DNA of 64,000 bases from Clostridia bacterium (GTDB lineage: Bacteria; Bacillota; Clostridia; Lachnospirales; Cellulosilyticaceae). The position numbers and the translations under genes were made by a program. The notes beneath the pieces were generated by a model. It was not told the DNA's origin. It searched no databases and saw only the letters and a program-made list of their open reading frames with translations. Location: the NCBI GenBank assembly GCA_029239755.1, contig JARBUI010000003.1, positions 1 through 64,000 on the forward strand. The letters run 5' to 3'. Positions 7,641-15,086 of the stretch are shown here, one piece after another (the stretch's first letter is position 1; each line of letters opens with the position of its first letter).

Positions 7641-8007
7641 CAATTGCTGTTATGAGCTTAAAAAGAATTAATTTGTAAGTAAGTTTTTTTAAACTCTCTT
7701 TATCTTTATTTTCATCTCGATATAAGCTAGATAATACTTCATAATCCTTAAACCCTCTCTCTATGATATCATTGTACATCATAATATCGATGATAAACTC
7801 TAATATCTTCTTCTCCTCTGTCATAAACGGTATAAGTGCCCTTATAAGCTGTGCTTCGTTAGATAAATGAGTACTGCATTCTTGCCTGTACTCATTTATT
7901 TTACTTCTTAGCTCAGATATGTATGTTTTATCCATGTATCCCCATATAAGACCTGCTATTTGATTAAGATCTCTTTCTAAGTCAAGAGCCAATAATTCTT
8001 TCTCCAT
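7621..8007 (-). CDS. Hypothetical helical protein
   Basis: A 128-residue soluble protein that looks all-helical, rich in Leu, Ile, Lys and Glu, with no signal peptide or membrane segment. It begins 'MEKELLALDLERDLNQIAGL' and carries a run 'FIIDIMMYNDIIERGF'. I do not recognise a family. The ribosome site is weak (GAGTGAT). It stands alone between a convergent small-protein unit, with which it shares a terminator, and a divergent unknown cassette 134 bases upstream, so it could be regulated with the latter. Confidence 0.65.
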   Translation of the reverse strand: MEKELLALDLERDLNQIAGLIWGYMDKTYISELRSKINEYRQECSTHLSNEAQLIRALIPFMTEEKKILEFIIDIMMYNDIIERGFKDYEVLSSLYRDENKDKESLKKLTYKLILFKLITAIEKGDAN

Positions 8008-8103
8008 ATTGTATCACTCTTTCGCATATTAATTTTCACTAATATTTTATTCTCCACTTCCTATAAAAATAACTTAATTAGTTCTAATATATTTATGCCC
8101 TGT

Positions 8104-8112
8104 CATACATTA
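8104..8112 (+). promoter_or_regulatory. SigE/SigK-like -10 element CATACATTA
   Basis: CATACATTA, 29 bases before the start codon of the first cassette gene, fits both the SigE (CATACANT) and SigK (CATANNNTA) -10 patterns. Neither -35 is convincing: no AC lies 16-17 bases upstream, and the ATA at 8087 is slightly too close. Weak hint of mother-cell expression. Confidence 0.28.
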
Positions 8113-8141
8113 TAGAAGATACTATTAAAAGGAGGGTTTTT

Positions 8142-8639
8142 ATGAGCTCATTTGATTCTGCTGTTAATAATGACTTTCTAATGATATCCAAATCCCTTGT
8201 CCCTTATTTAGATGCAGATAAACAAAAAGCCGTAGCCATCTTTATTAAAGCGTTCGAACTAATGTCTACAATAGACTTATTTTCTAAAGAAGAATTCGTT
8301 AGGTCTATTACAAAACCCCGTGACCCTGGCTGGGAGAAAAGCTTCCTAAGTGATATAAGAGAAATTATTTCTGATGATAGGGGGTTTTTTATAGATGCTG
8401 TTTTAAAACTCTCTGAAGTCAGAGAGTTACTAGCAGTAAAAAATAATGAGCAAAGTACTTCCGCCTACACTGCTTCCTATCCCGCAGAGTCTGCTATACC
8501 TACTCAAAATACTGCACCTCCAAATTCACAGGCTAACAATATGTCTAATAATTCAGCCCAGATACTTGATAAGCTGTCTGGTGTTCTTGATCCTAATCAA
8601 ATGCAAATACTTAAGATGCTTTCAGCGTTTATTAAATAA
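8142..8639 (+). CDS. Unknown protein with Pro/Ser/Asn linker
   Basis: A 165-residue protein. An N-terminal helical domain (residues 1-107) includes 'LVPYLDADKQKAVAIFIKAFEL'-like helices. Residues 108-138 form a low-complexity linker rich in Ser, Thr, Pro, Asn and Gln. A short C-terminal helix 'LDPNQMQILKMLSAFIK' follows. AAAGGAGG lies before the ATG. Family not recognised. The next gene begins 29 bases on and is also a small helical protein, so they probably act together. The linker plus C-terminal helix suggests a tethered interaction motif, which is inference. Confidence 0.68.
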   Translation: MSSFDSAVNNDFLMISKSLVPYLDADKQKAVAIFIKAFELMSTIDLFSKEEFVRSITKPRDPGWEKSFLSDIREIISDDRGFFIDAVLKLSEVRELLAVKNNEQSTSAYTASYPAESAIPTQNTAPPNSQANNMSNNSAQILDKLSGVLDPNQMQILKMLSAFIK

Positions 8640-8668
8640 AACTCAATATAATGTAGGAGGTCTAAACT

Positions 8669-8938
8669 ATGGACTTAATCAAACATCCTGCTTTCGAAGG
8701 AGTAGACAAAGACTTTCTGTCCACTTTGCAAAATACAATTAATTCTATGTCTTATAAAAGTGACATAGAAATAATAGGTACTTTGATGGCTATCTCCAAT
8801 GAAGCAAAGAAAAAGAATGTTAACTTCACTCCTGATATGCAAGTAGCACTTCTAGATTATCTAAAAATGCATATTCCAGCCAATAAGCGTGCTCAGTTTG
8901 AAGCCTTTGTATCAATGCTGACTGCCAAAATGAGCTAA
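8669..8938 (+). CDS. Small helical protein of the same cassette
   Basis: An 89-residue all-helical protein starting 'MDLIKHPAFEGVDKDFLSTL'. GTAGGAGG precedes the ATG. No family recognised, no membrane segment, no cysteine. Both cassette proteins end in a similar amphipathic helix ('MQILKMLSAFIK' in the first, 'FEAFVSMLTAKMS' here), a hint of common partner binding. Its stop codon overlaps the stop of the convergent carbonic-anhydrase-like gene by four bases, so there is no room for a terminator between them. Confidence 0.65.
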   Translation: MDLIKHPAFEGVDKDFLSTLQNTINSMSYKSDIEIIGTLMAISNEAKKKNVNFTPDMQVALLDYLKMHIPANKRAQFEAFVSMLTAKMS

Positions 8939-9435
8939 ATATATTCTTTTGATAAATGCACATAAGCTTTTGCGGACTCTTTAATGTTCTCCTTTTGGGT
9001 TTCATCAAGTGGTTTTATAACCTTTGCTGGAACCCCTAATACTAACATGCCATCCGGTATAATCATGTTAGCAGTAACCAGACTCCCTGCTCCTATTATA
9101 CATTCTTTACCTATTTGCGCCCCATCCAAAATAGTACTTCCCATCCCTATCAAAGTATAATCTCCTATCTTTGCCCCATGGATAACTGCACTATGTCCTA
9201 TCGTAACGCCTTGTCCTATATAGGTTGCATTTTCTTTTGCTGTGTGAATAACGGCATTATCTTGTATGTTAGTGCAGTCTCCTATTGTAATGCTATTGTC
9301 ATCGCCTCTTATAACAGCGTTAAACCATATGCTGGATTCTTTGCCTATTTTTACTTCTCCTATTATATGTGCCCCTTCTGCTATAAAGCATCTCTCCCCT
9401 ATTTTAGGAACATGGTTTTTATATTTGTGCAGCAT
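8935..9435 (-). CDS. Gamma-carbonic anhydrase-like hexapeptide protein
   Basis: A 166-residue left-handed beta-helix protein of the YrdA/PaaY/CaiE type. Hexapeptide turns such as 'IGEVKIGKESSIWFNAVIRG' run through most of the sequence. The three zinc-ligand histidines of the gamma class are present: IHTA, then GHSAVIH, which supplies the other two. 'RGDDNSITIGD' is the usual Arg/Asp pair at the trimer interface. Members either hydrate CO2 or act as metal-binding proteins without that activity, so carbonic anhydrase is a family assignment. Single gene, AGGAG before the ATG, convergent with the unknown cassette. Confidence 0.88.
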   Translation of the reverse strand: MLHKYKNHVPKIGERCFIAEGAHIIGEVKIGKESSIWFNAVIRGDDNSITIGDCTNIQDNAVIHTAKENATYIGQGVTIGHSAVIHGAKIGDYTLIGMGSTILDGAQIGKECIIGAGSLVTANMIIPDGMLVLGVPAKVIKPLDETQKENIKESAKAYVHLSKEYI

Positions 9436-9489
9436 AAATAATCTCCTCTTCTTTTTAAAATCTATTTATCTTTAATGAATAACATGAGT

Positions 9490-10077
9490 CTATCTGGGTT
9501 GTACACGCAGCATCCTTTCAACTAACTCTTCATAATCTCCTTCATACTCAAAAGTTTCGTGTATAACAAGTGTAGAGATACCATGCACAATACTCCACAT
9601 GCTTAGAATAATACAATTAATTTCTGTTTTATCTTTTATAAAGTGCTCAAGGTAAGCTGTGGCCCCACTGCAGAATACTTCAAAAGGATTTCCAGGCTTA
9701 TAGATAAAATCATTTGCTTTGAGTTTAACATTTACTTTACATTCACTAAAAAATATAAATCTAAAATACTCCTTATTATCGAGCATAAACTTTACGTAAG
9801 CTTTACCTACATCTGCCATGCCCGTCTGTTCATTCTTAGCTGTTTCTACAGCCTTCATTAAACATTCGCTAAAGCTTTTCAAAACCCTATTAGATATAGC
9901 CTCCATAAGCTCTTCCTTGTTTTTAAAATGTTTATAGGGTGCTGTATGACTCACTCCACACATAGCCGCTACCTTTCTGAGTGAAAATCCCTTTATCCCT
10001 TCATTATTGATAAGAATAAGACCTTTTTGAATCATTTCTTCTTTCAATGTACCATGATGATAATTTTCTTTTTGCAC
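9490..10077 (-). CDS. TetR family repressor of the adjacent redox operon
   Basis: A 195-residue regulator. The N-terminal helix-turn-helix is plain: 'GFSLRKVAAMCGVSHTAPY' followed by KHFKNKEELMEAI (about residues 25-57). The C-terminal ligand domain contains an 'SMWSIVHGIS' stretch like the WHG-type TetR group. The start codon is GTG, with GAGGG upstream. It is divergent from the flavoprotein/polyferredoxin operon and shares a 137-base intergenic region with two operator-like palindromes, the classic layout of a TetR repressor controlling its neighbour and itself. The ligand is unknown. Confidence 0.9.
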   Translation of the reverse strand: MQKENYHHGTLKEEMIQKGLILINNEGIKGFSLRKVAAMCGVSHTAPYKHFKNKEELMEAISNRVLKSFSECLMKAVETAKNEQTGMADVGKAYVKFMLDNKEYFRFIFFSECKVNVKLKANDFIYKPGNPFEVFCSGATAYLEHFIKDKTEINCIILSMWSIVHGISTLVIHETFEYEGDYEELVERMLRVQPR

Positions 10078-10113
10078 GCTGTTCGCCCTCTTTTGACTAT
10101 TTTAAAATATATT

Positions 10114-10186
10114 TAAACATTAAAATAATTATACCCAACTATGTTGACATTGTAAACATTAGCAGATATAATTATTTTAATGTTTA
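10114..10186. repeat. 20-bp inverted repeat in the TetR intergenic region
   Basis: Two perfect 20-base arms (10114-10133 and 10167-10186) are separated by 33 bases. Each arm includes TAAACATTA or its complement, the half site also found in the 19-base palindromes. The repeat could form a large cruciform or hold two protein dimers symmetrically over both promoters. Confidence 0.6.
10141..10159. promoter_or_regulatory. Operator-like palindrome, TetR site 1
   Basis: ATGTTGACA-T-TGTAAACAT: a 19-base inverted repeat around T10150 with one mismatch between the arms. It sits midway between the divergent TetR and redox genes. A near copy follows 39 bases downstream. Confidence 0.65.
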
Positions 10187-10198
10187 CACTGTTAACTT
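10180..10198. promoter_or_regulatory. Operator-like palindrome, TetR site 2
   Basis: ATGTTTACA-C-TGTTAACTT: the same arrangement as site 1 with two arm mismatches, just before the ribosome site of the first redox gene. Two copies of one palindrome in a TetR divergent region support operator function. Confidence 0.55.
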
Positions 10199-10214
10199 CT
10201 AAGGGGGATTTTAT

Positions 10215-10793
10215 ATGTATGTTACTGTTCTATATGATCAGTCTAGTCAAAATACGCTTGCTAGTATTGTTAATGAGGCAATTCAAAGGGAGTTATCTGA
10301 TATTCAAACAATTAAATGGTACGCTGTAAATAAGGATGCTATTATGCCTTGTATAGGGTGTTTTAATTGCTGGATTAAAACACCTGGCAAATGTATGATG
10401 AAAGATGTTACAACAGCTATTAATGAAGATATTATTAGAATCAATATAGTTATCTATGTTACCCCTATAATCTATGGTTCTTATAGCACAGCCATTAAAA
10501 GAACCTTAGACCACATTGTTCCTATTCTTCTGCCCTTTTTTAAGAAATCAAAGGGAGAAGTGCATCATGAGCAGCGTTACTCCAAACGTCCCAATTTTAT
10601 GATGCTAGCCTATAATGAAACGATTACTTCAGAAGAAAGAGAGACCTTTATAGCTCTTACACAAGCAAATTCTGTTAATTTAGATATTCCTAATCCTAAG
10701 GTATACTTTTGTTCAGCCAAGAAAGATATCTTACAAACTATAGGCGAGATTAAAAGCAGCCTTTTAAAATACACCCAAGGAGGAAAAGCTTAA
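10215..10793 (+). CDS. Iron-sulfur flavoprotein, flavodoxin-like FMN reductase
   Basis: A 192-residue flavodoxin-fold protein that transfers electrons between a reduced carrier and FMN. The key feature is 'CIGCFNCWIKTPGKC' (about residues 46-60), a C-x2-C-x2-C-x7-C motif that fits the compact [4Fe-4S] motif of iron-sulfur flavoproteins (Isf type). 'YVTPIIYGSYSTAIKRTLDH' follows, as usual for the FMN-site loop. It is the first gene of a TetR-regulated operon; its TAA overlaps the ATG of the next gene by one base, so the two are translationally coupled. The electron acceptor is not determined. Confidence 0.85.
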   Translation: MYVTVLYDQSSQNTLASIVNEAIQRELSDIQTIKWYAVNKDAIMPCIGCFNCWIKTPGKCMMKDVTTAINEDIIRINIVIYVTPIIYGSYSTAIKRTLDHIVPILLPFFKKSKGEVHHEQRYSKRPNFMMLAYNETITSEERETFIALTQANSVNLDIPNPKVYFCSAKKDILQTIGEIKSSLLKYTQGGKA

Positions 10794-11476
10794 TGAAAAA
10801 GATATGTTTTATAAATGGCAGTCCTAAAACTGGGGAAAGTTGTTCTTTATATATGATTGACTTTATTACAAAGAGATTAGAAGATCATTTTAAGAATTAT
10901 TTAATAGTAAATGCACTTAGCTTCTTAAAGCATTCAAATAAGGAAAGTGTGTTTGCTGAGATATTATCTTGTGATGCAATTGTTGTTGTCTTTCCGCTCT
11001 ATGTAGATAGTATGCCTTCGCATTTACTGGAAATGCTTGAGAACCTGGATATATATTATAGAAATCATCGTATAAACCCTTTCAATCCTCCTTGCCTTTA
11101 TGGACTTGCTAACTGCGGATTTATTGAAGGACACCAAAATGTCAATGCACTTAAAATATTGCGTAACTATTCAAGTTCCGCAGGATTTAAATGGTGCGGC
11201 GGCCTAGGCCTTGGAGGCGGTGAAATGATCAGAAGCACAAAAGATCAAATACCTTTGCAGTCTAAGATTGCACTTCCAATTTATCAAGCTTTATGCACCC
11301 TTATAGAAAGCATAAAAAACTTAAACGCCATCGAAGCAGACACTGCTACACTCTTTGCAAATTATAACTTTCCCAAATGGCTCTTTATGTTTATGGCTAA
11401 TAGATTTTGGATAACTTCGGCTAAATCAAATGGCATTGCAAAAAAAATGATGTACGTTAAACCTCATATCCATTAA
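10793..11476 (+). CDS. Flavodoxin-like NAD(P)H:FMN oxidoreductase
   Basis: A 227-residue flavodoxin-fold protein. 'CFINGSPKTGESCS' near the N terminus is the FMN phosphate loop, and 'IVVVFPLYVDSMPSHLLEMLE' is the second FMN-binding strand and loop. It lacks the C-x2-C-x2-C cluster motif of its upstream neighbour, so the two probably differ in role: one carries FMN plus a cluster, the other FMN alone. Operon context with a membrane polyferredoxin suggests electrons are passed to or from the membrane. Reductase substrate unknown. Confidence 0.82.
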   Translation: MKKICFINGSPKTGESCSLYMIDFITKRLEDHFKNYLIVNALSFLKHSNKESVFAEILSCDAIVVVFPLYVDSMPSHLLEMLENLDIYYRNHRINPFNPPCLYGLANCGFIEGHQNVNALKILRNYSSSAGFKWCGGLGLGGGEMIRSTKDQIPLQSKIALPIYQALCTLIESIKNLNAIEADTATLFANYNFPKWLFMFMANRFWITSAKSNGIAKKMMYVKPHIH

Positions 11477-11530
11477 AATAAGTCTATAGATCTATAAATG
11501 ATTATTATCTATTAACTTTGGAGGCGTAAA

Positions 11531-12265
11531 ATGACACGACAAAAATTTAGAAATTTCTTACTATTAATCTCATTTTTGTTATTTCCAGTTATTCAATTTT
11601 ACTTTTCACCTTATATTATTATCGCAGGTGCACTTGAAGGTGTAATCACTGGAAGCTTTATAGTCTTTTCATTAATGTTTATCGGCGGAATATTTGTCGG
11701 CAGGATATTTTGTGGATGGGTTGCTCCCTGCGGCTGTTTGCAGGAATTGTGCTGCAGTGTGAACGACGAACCGGCAAAAGGCGGAAAACTTAACCTCACT
11801 AAATATTTAATCTGGTTCCCTTGGCTAGCTATCATTGTTGGAGCTGCAGTGCAATATGGCGGATATAAATCAATTAATCCCTTCTTTTACATAGAAAATG
11901 GCATATCTATTGGTCATCCTTTTACCTATATTATTTATTATGGTGTGATTATACTTATTGTCATCATGTCTTTAGTTTTTGGTAAACGGGCAACCTGCCA
12001 TTACATATGTTGGATGTCTCCTTTTATGATCATGGGTATTAAACTTAGAAAACTTCTTCACCTTCCTGGTCTGCATATATCTCCCGTTGCTGATAAGTGC
12101 ACACAATGCGGACTATGTACAAAAGCATGTCCAATGAGCCTTAATGTAAAAGAAATGGTACACACTCATGTATTTGATCATGAAGAATGTATTTTATGCG
12201 GCAGATGCATTGACGTGTGTAAGAATAAGGCCCTTAAGTTTAAGTTTGGAAACTTTAAAAAATAG
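11531..12265 (+). CDS. NapH-like membrane polyferredoxin (4Fe-4S)
   Basis: A 244-residue protein with about four membrane helices. It carries two paired-cysteine membrane motifs of the NapH/NosR/RdxA type ('FCGWVAPCG' near residue 60 and 'CHYICWMSPF' near 157), then two C-terminal [4Fe-4S] ferredoxin motifs (CTQCGLCTKACP and CILCGRCIDVC). Such proteins move electrons across or along the membrane. TTGGAGG lies before the ATG, 54 bases after the flavodoxin gene. It is the third gene of the TetR-controlled operon. In this setting it probably links the two flavoproteins to a membrane redox partner. No terminal reductase gene is present. Confidence 0.9.
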   Translation: MTRQKFRNFLLLISFLLFPVIQFYFSPYIIIAGALEGVITGSFIVFSLMFIGGIFVGRIFCGWVAPCGCLQELCCSVNDEPAKGGKLNLTKYLIWFPWLAIIVGAAVQYGGYKSINPFFYIENGISIGHPFTYIIYYGVIILIVIMSLVFGKRATCHYICWMSPFMIMGIKLRKLLHLPGLHISPVADKCTQCGLCTKACPMSLNVKEMVHTHVFDHEECILCGRCIDVCKNKALKFKFGNFKK

Positions 12266-12290
12266 ACCGGCACTCAAGTGCCGGTCTATT
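12261..12290. terminator. Bidirectional terminator between redox operon and leuS
   Basis: Stem AATAGACCGGCAC / GTGCCGGTCTATT with a four-base loop. On the minus strand it is followed by TTTTTTAAAG, a good T-run for leuS; on the plus strand by TTCAC. A second, imperfect hairpin (ACAAG.GCGTG... near 12293-12327) lies between it and the leuS stop. Confidence 0.8.
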
Positions 12291-12324
12291 TCACAAGTGC
12301 GTGTGTTTTTTCACGCTTTCTTGT

Positions 12325-14721
12325 TTATTTAGCTACAATATTAACAATGCGCCCTTTAACATAAATTTCTTTTACGATTTGTTTGCCTTCAAGTCTCGCT
12401 GCCGCTGCACTTTTTGCTTTTGCAAGCACACTTGACTCATCCTCGTCTACAGCCACCGTGATTTTACCAACCATTTTGCCGCTTATTTGGATAGCAATTT
12501 CAATTTCATCTTCCTGCATTTTTTCTTTATCATATACTGGCCATTCATTTGCAAATACACTGCCTGACTCCCCTACAGCTTCCCAAAGTTCTTCACTAAT
12601 ATGAGGGGTAAAAGGGGCTAAAAGAATAATAAGTGTTTTAATTGTATCTTTATCAATACCGCCCTCTTTCTTTTGAAGGTCAATAAGCTTATTAGTGTAC
12701 TCCATAAACCCGCTGACTACAGTATTAAGATTGAAACTTTCCATACGGAATGTAATATCATAAATCATTTTATGACGAAGTCTTTCCATTTCTTTTGTTA
12801 CTGCCAATTCCTTGTTCTCATCTACAAGTTTCCATACTTTATTTAAGAAGCGATATACGCCTTCAATCCCTCTGTCATCCCATTCTGAATCAAGTTCTGG
12901 AGGGCCTATAAAAAGTTCATACATACGAAGAGAATCACAGCCATATTTTTCTACAAGTTCGTCTGGAGACACTACGTTTCCTTTTGACTTACTCATCTTG
13001 GCACCATTTTTAGTTACCATCCCTTGATTAAAGAGGCGGGTAAAAGGTTCCTGAAAATCTACTGTTCCAATATCACATAAGAATTTGGTATAGAACCTAG
13101 CGTATAAAAGATGCAATACCGCATGTTCAATACCGCCTACGTACATATCTACTGGAAGCCACTTTTTCATATCCTCTTTACTGATAAGTTCTTTATCATT
13201 ACGGGGATTTGGATATCTTAAGAAATACCAAGATGACCCAGCCCATTGAGGCATTGTATTCGTTTCTCTTTTTGCTGGTCCCCCGCATTTTGGACATGTC
13301 GTATTAACCCATTCATCAATTGCTGCAAGCGGTGATTCACCAGTACCTGTTGGCTCATAACTTTCTACTTCCGGAAGTCTGATAGGCAGATCCTCTTCTT
13401 TTACACCAACTACGCCGCAGTGTTCACAATGAACAACCGGAATAGGCTCTCCCCAATATCTTTGACGTGAAAATACCCAGTCACGAAGCTTATAGTTAAC
13501 TGTCTTTGTACCAATACCTTGCTTTTCAAGATACTCCGGAATAGCTGCCTTTGCTTCTCCTGATTTCATGCCATTAAACTCACCAGAATTAACCATAATA
13601 CCTTCTTCTGTATAAGCCTCTTTCAGTTCCTCTAACTCGCCTGTTTTTGAGATGACTTGTACAATTGGCAAATCAAACTGAGTTGCAAATGCAAAGTCCC
13701 TGTCGTCATGAGCAGGTACACACATAATAGCCCCTGTTCCATAATCAGCAAGAACATAATCTGAAATCCAAACAGGTAATTTTTCACCATTAAGTGGATT
13801 GATAGCATATCTGCCTAGGAATACACCTGTTTTATCTTTATCTGCCATACGATCAACCGATGATTTTGTAGATGCATCAAATACATATTTTTCTGCTTCT
13901 GCTTTTCTTTCATCTGTAACTAGCGCACTTACAAGTTCATGTTCTGGCGCAAGCACCATAAAAGTTGCTCCATAAAGCGTATCTGGCCTTGTTGTAAAGA
14001 CTTTCACTTTCTTATCTGTACCTTCTATTTGAAAGTCTATTTCAGCACCGTAGCTTTTACCAATCCAGTCAGCCTGCATTTTTTTAACTTTTTCTGGCCA
14101 TTCAAGTCCTTCAAGATCATTCAAAAGTCTTTCTGCATAAGCTGTTATCTTAAGCATCCACTGTCTTAAGTTTTTCTTTGTTACTGTACTGCCGCATCTG
14201 TCACATGCACCATCTTTTACCTCTTCATTTGCAAGGCCAGTTTTACAAGATGGACACCAGTTAATAGGCATTTCTTTCTCATATGCCAGACCATTTTCAA
14301 ACATTTTAAGAAAAATCCACTGTGTCCATTTATAGTAATTAGGATCTGTTGTATTCACTTCCTTATCCCAATCATATATGGCACTAATATCATGTAATTG
14401 ACGTTTGAAATTGGCTACGTTCTCTGCTGTAGCAATGCTAGGATGAACTTTCTTTTGAATTGCATAGTTTTCTGCTGGAAGGCCAAAGGCATCCCACCCC
14501 ATTGGGTGAAGTACATGGTAGCCATGCAGAATTTGGTAACGGCTCCACACATCTGATAGTACATAACCCCTCCAGTGACCTACATGAAGCCCATTTCCTG
14601 ATGGATAGGGAAACATATCAAGGCAGTAATAGGGTTTTTTATCTGGAGTCTCTTCATTAATTGGGTTTTTCTCCCAGTTAGCTCTCCACTTTTGTTCAAC
14701 TTGTTTGTGATCATATTTCAC
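12325..14721 (-). CDS. leuS: Leucyl-tRNA synthetase
   Basis: A 798-residue class I aminoacyl-tRNA synthetase that charges tRNA-Leu. The signature HIGH is HVGH in 'YPSGNGLHVGHWRGY' (about residues 38-52) and KMSKS is exact in 'KMSKSKGNVVSPDE' (about residue 570). The zinc-ribbon cysteines 'CPSC...CDRC' and the editing-domain stretch 'TTRPDTLYGATFMVLAPEH' are present. 'VFSRQRYWGEPIPV' is the LeuRS catalytic insert boundary. The start is GTG, eight bases after AGGAGG. Length is normal for bacterial LeuRS. Expression is controlled by a leucine T-box leader directly upstream. Confidence 0.98.
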   Translation of the reverse strand: MKYDHKQVEQKWRANWEKNPINEETPDKKPYYCLDMFPYPSGNGLHVGHWRGYVLSDVWSRYQILHGYHVLHPMGWDAFGLPAENYAIQKKVHPSIATAENVANFKRQLHDISAIYDWDKEVNTTDPNYYKWTQWIFLKMFENGLAYEKEMPINWCPSCKTGLANEEVKDGACDRCGSTVTKKNLRQWMLKITAYAERLLNDLEGLEWPEKVKKMQADWIGKSYGAEIDFQIEGTDKKVKVFTTRPDTLYGATFMVLAPEHELVSALVTDERKAEAEKYVFDASTKSSVDRMADKDKTGVFLGRYAINPLNGEKLPVWISDYVLADYGTGAIMCVPAHDDRDFAFATQFDLPIVQVISKTGELEELKEAYTEEGIMVNSGEFNGMKSGEAKAAIPEYLEKQGIGTKTVNYKLRDWVFSRQRYWGEPIPVVHCEHCGVVGVKEEDLPIRLPEVESYEPTGTGESPLAAIDEWVNTTCPKCGGPAKRETNTMPQWAGSSWYFLRYPNPRNDKELISKEDMKKWLPVDMYVGGIEHAVLHLLYARFYTKFLCDIGTVDFQEPFTRLFNQGMVTKNGAKMSKSKGNVVSPDELVEKYGCDSLRMYELFIGPPELDSEWDDRGIEGVYRFLNKVWKLVDENKELAVTKEMERLRHKMIYDITFRMESFNLNTVVSGFMEYTNKLIDLQKKEGGIDKDTIKTLIILLAPFTPHISEELWEAVGESGSVFANEWPVYDKEKMQEDEIEIAIQISGKMVGKITVAVDEDESSVLAKAKSAAAARLEGKQIVKEIYVKGRIVNIVAK

Positions 14722-14756
14722 AAGATATTCCTCCTTTGAATAAATGCATCAATAAT

Positions 14757-15031
14757 AATAAAAACCTTTCGCCTCCTAATAAATATTAAGAGACGAAAGG
14801 TTAATTCCGCGTTACCACTCTAATTCGCAAGCAATAAGTTATTAACTAAACTTGCGCACTTCACTCTTCTATAACGGGAAGATCCGCCATTACCTACTAC
14901 TTAAGTTCAGTATGGAACTTAGCGACGAGTTCATATCATTTGTTTTACTGCTTTGCACCATCTGGCAGCTCTCTGAAAAAACGCCTTATACTACTACTTC
15001 GCATCATTGTTTTTAAACTATTTTATTTTCA
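14757..15031 (-). promoter_or_regulatory. Leucine T-box riboswitch leader of leuS
   Basis: Minus-strand leader that reads uncharged tRNA-Leu. The T-box core AATTAGAGTGGTAACGCGG (about 14807-14825) matches the conserved AGGGTGGNACCGCG element that pairs with the tRNA acceptor end. In stem I a GAACTCG segment places CTC, a leucine codon, at 14927-14929 as the likely specifier, followed by a purine. An intrinsic terminator (AACCTTTCG... / ...CGAAAGGTT, about 14758-14801, then TTTTATTATT) closes the leader. Low charged tRNA-Leu should favour the antiterminator and raise leuS expression. Confidence 0.92.
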
Positions 15032-15037
15032 TAGCAA

Positions 15038-15066
15038 ATTTTATCATATAAATACTATAAAATCAA
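15038..15066 (-). promoter_or_regulatory. Promoter of the leuS T-box transcript
   Basis: TTGATT (15061-15066), a 17-base spacer and TAAAAT (15038-15043) on the minus strand. Predicted start near 15031, just before T-box stem I. Confidence 0.65.
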
Positions 15067-15086
15067 CGGTTAATTAAGATTGTATG

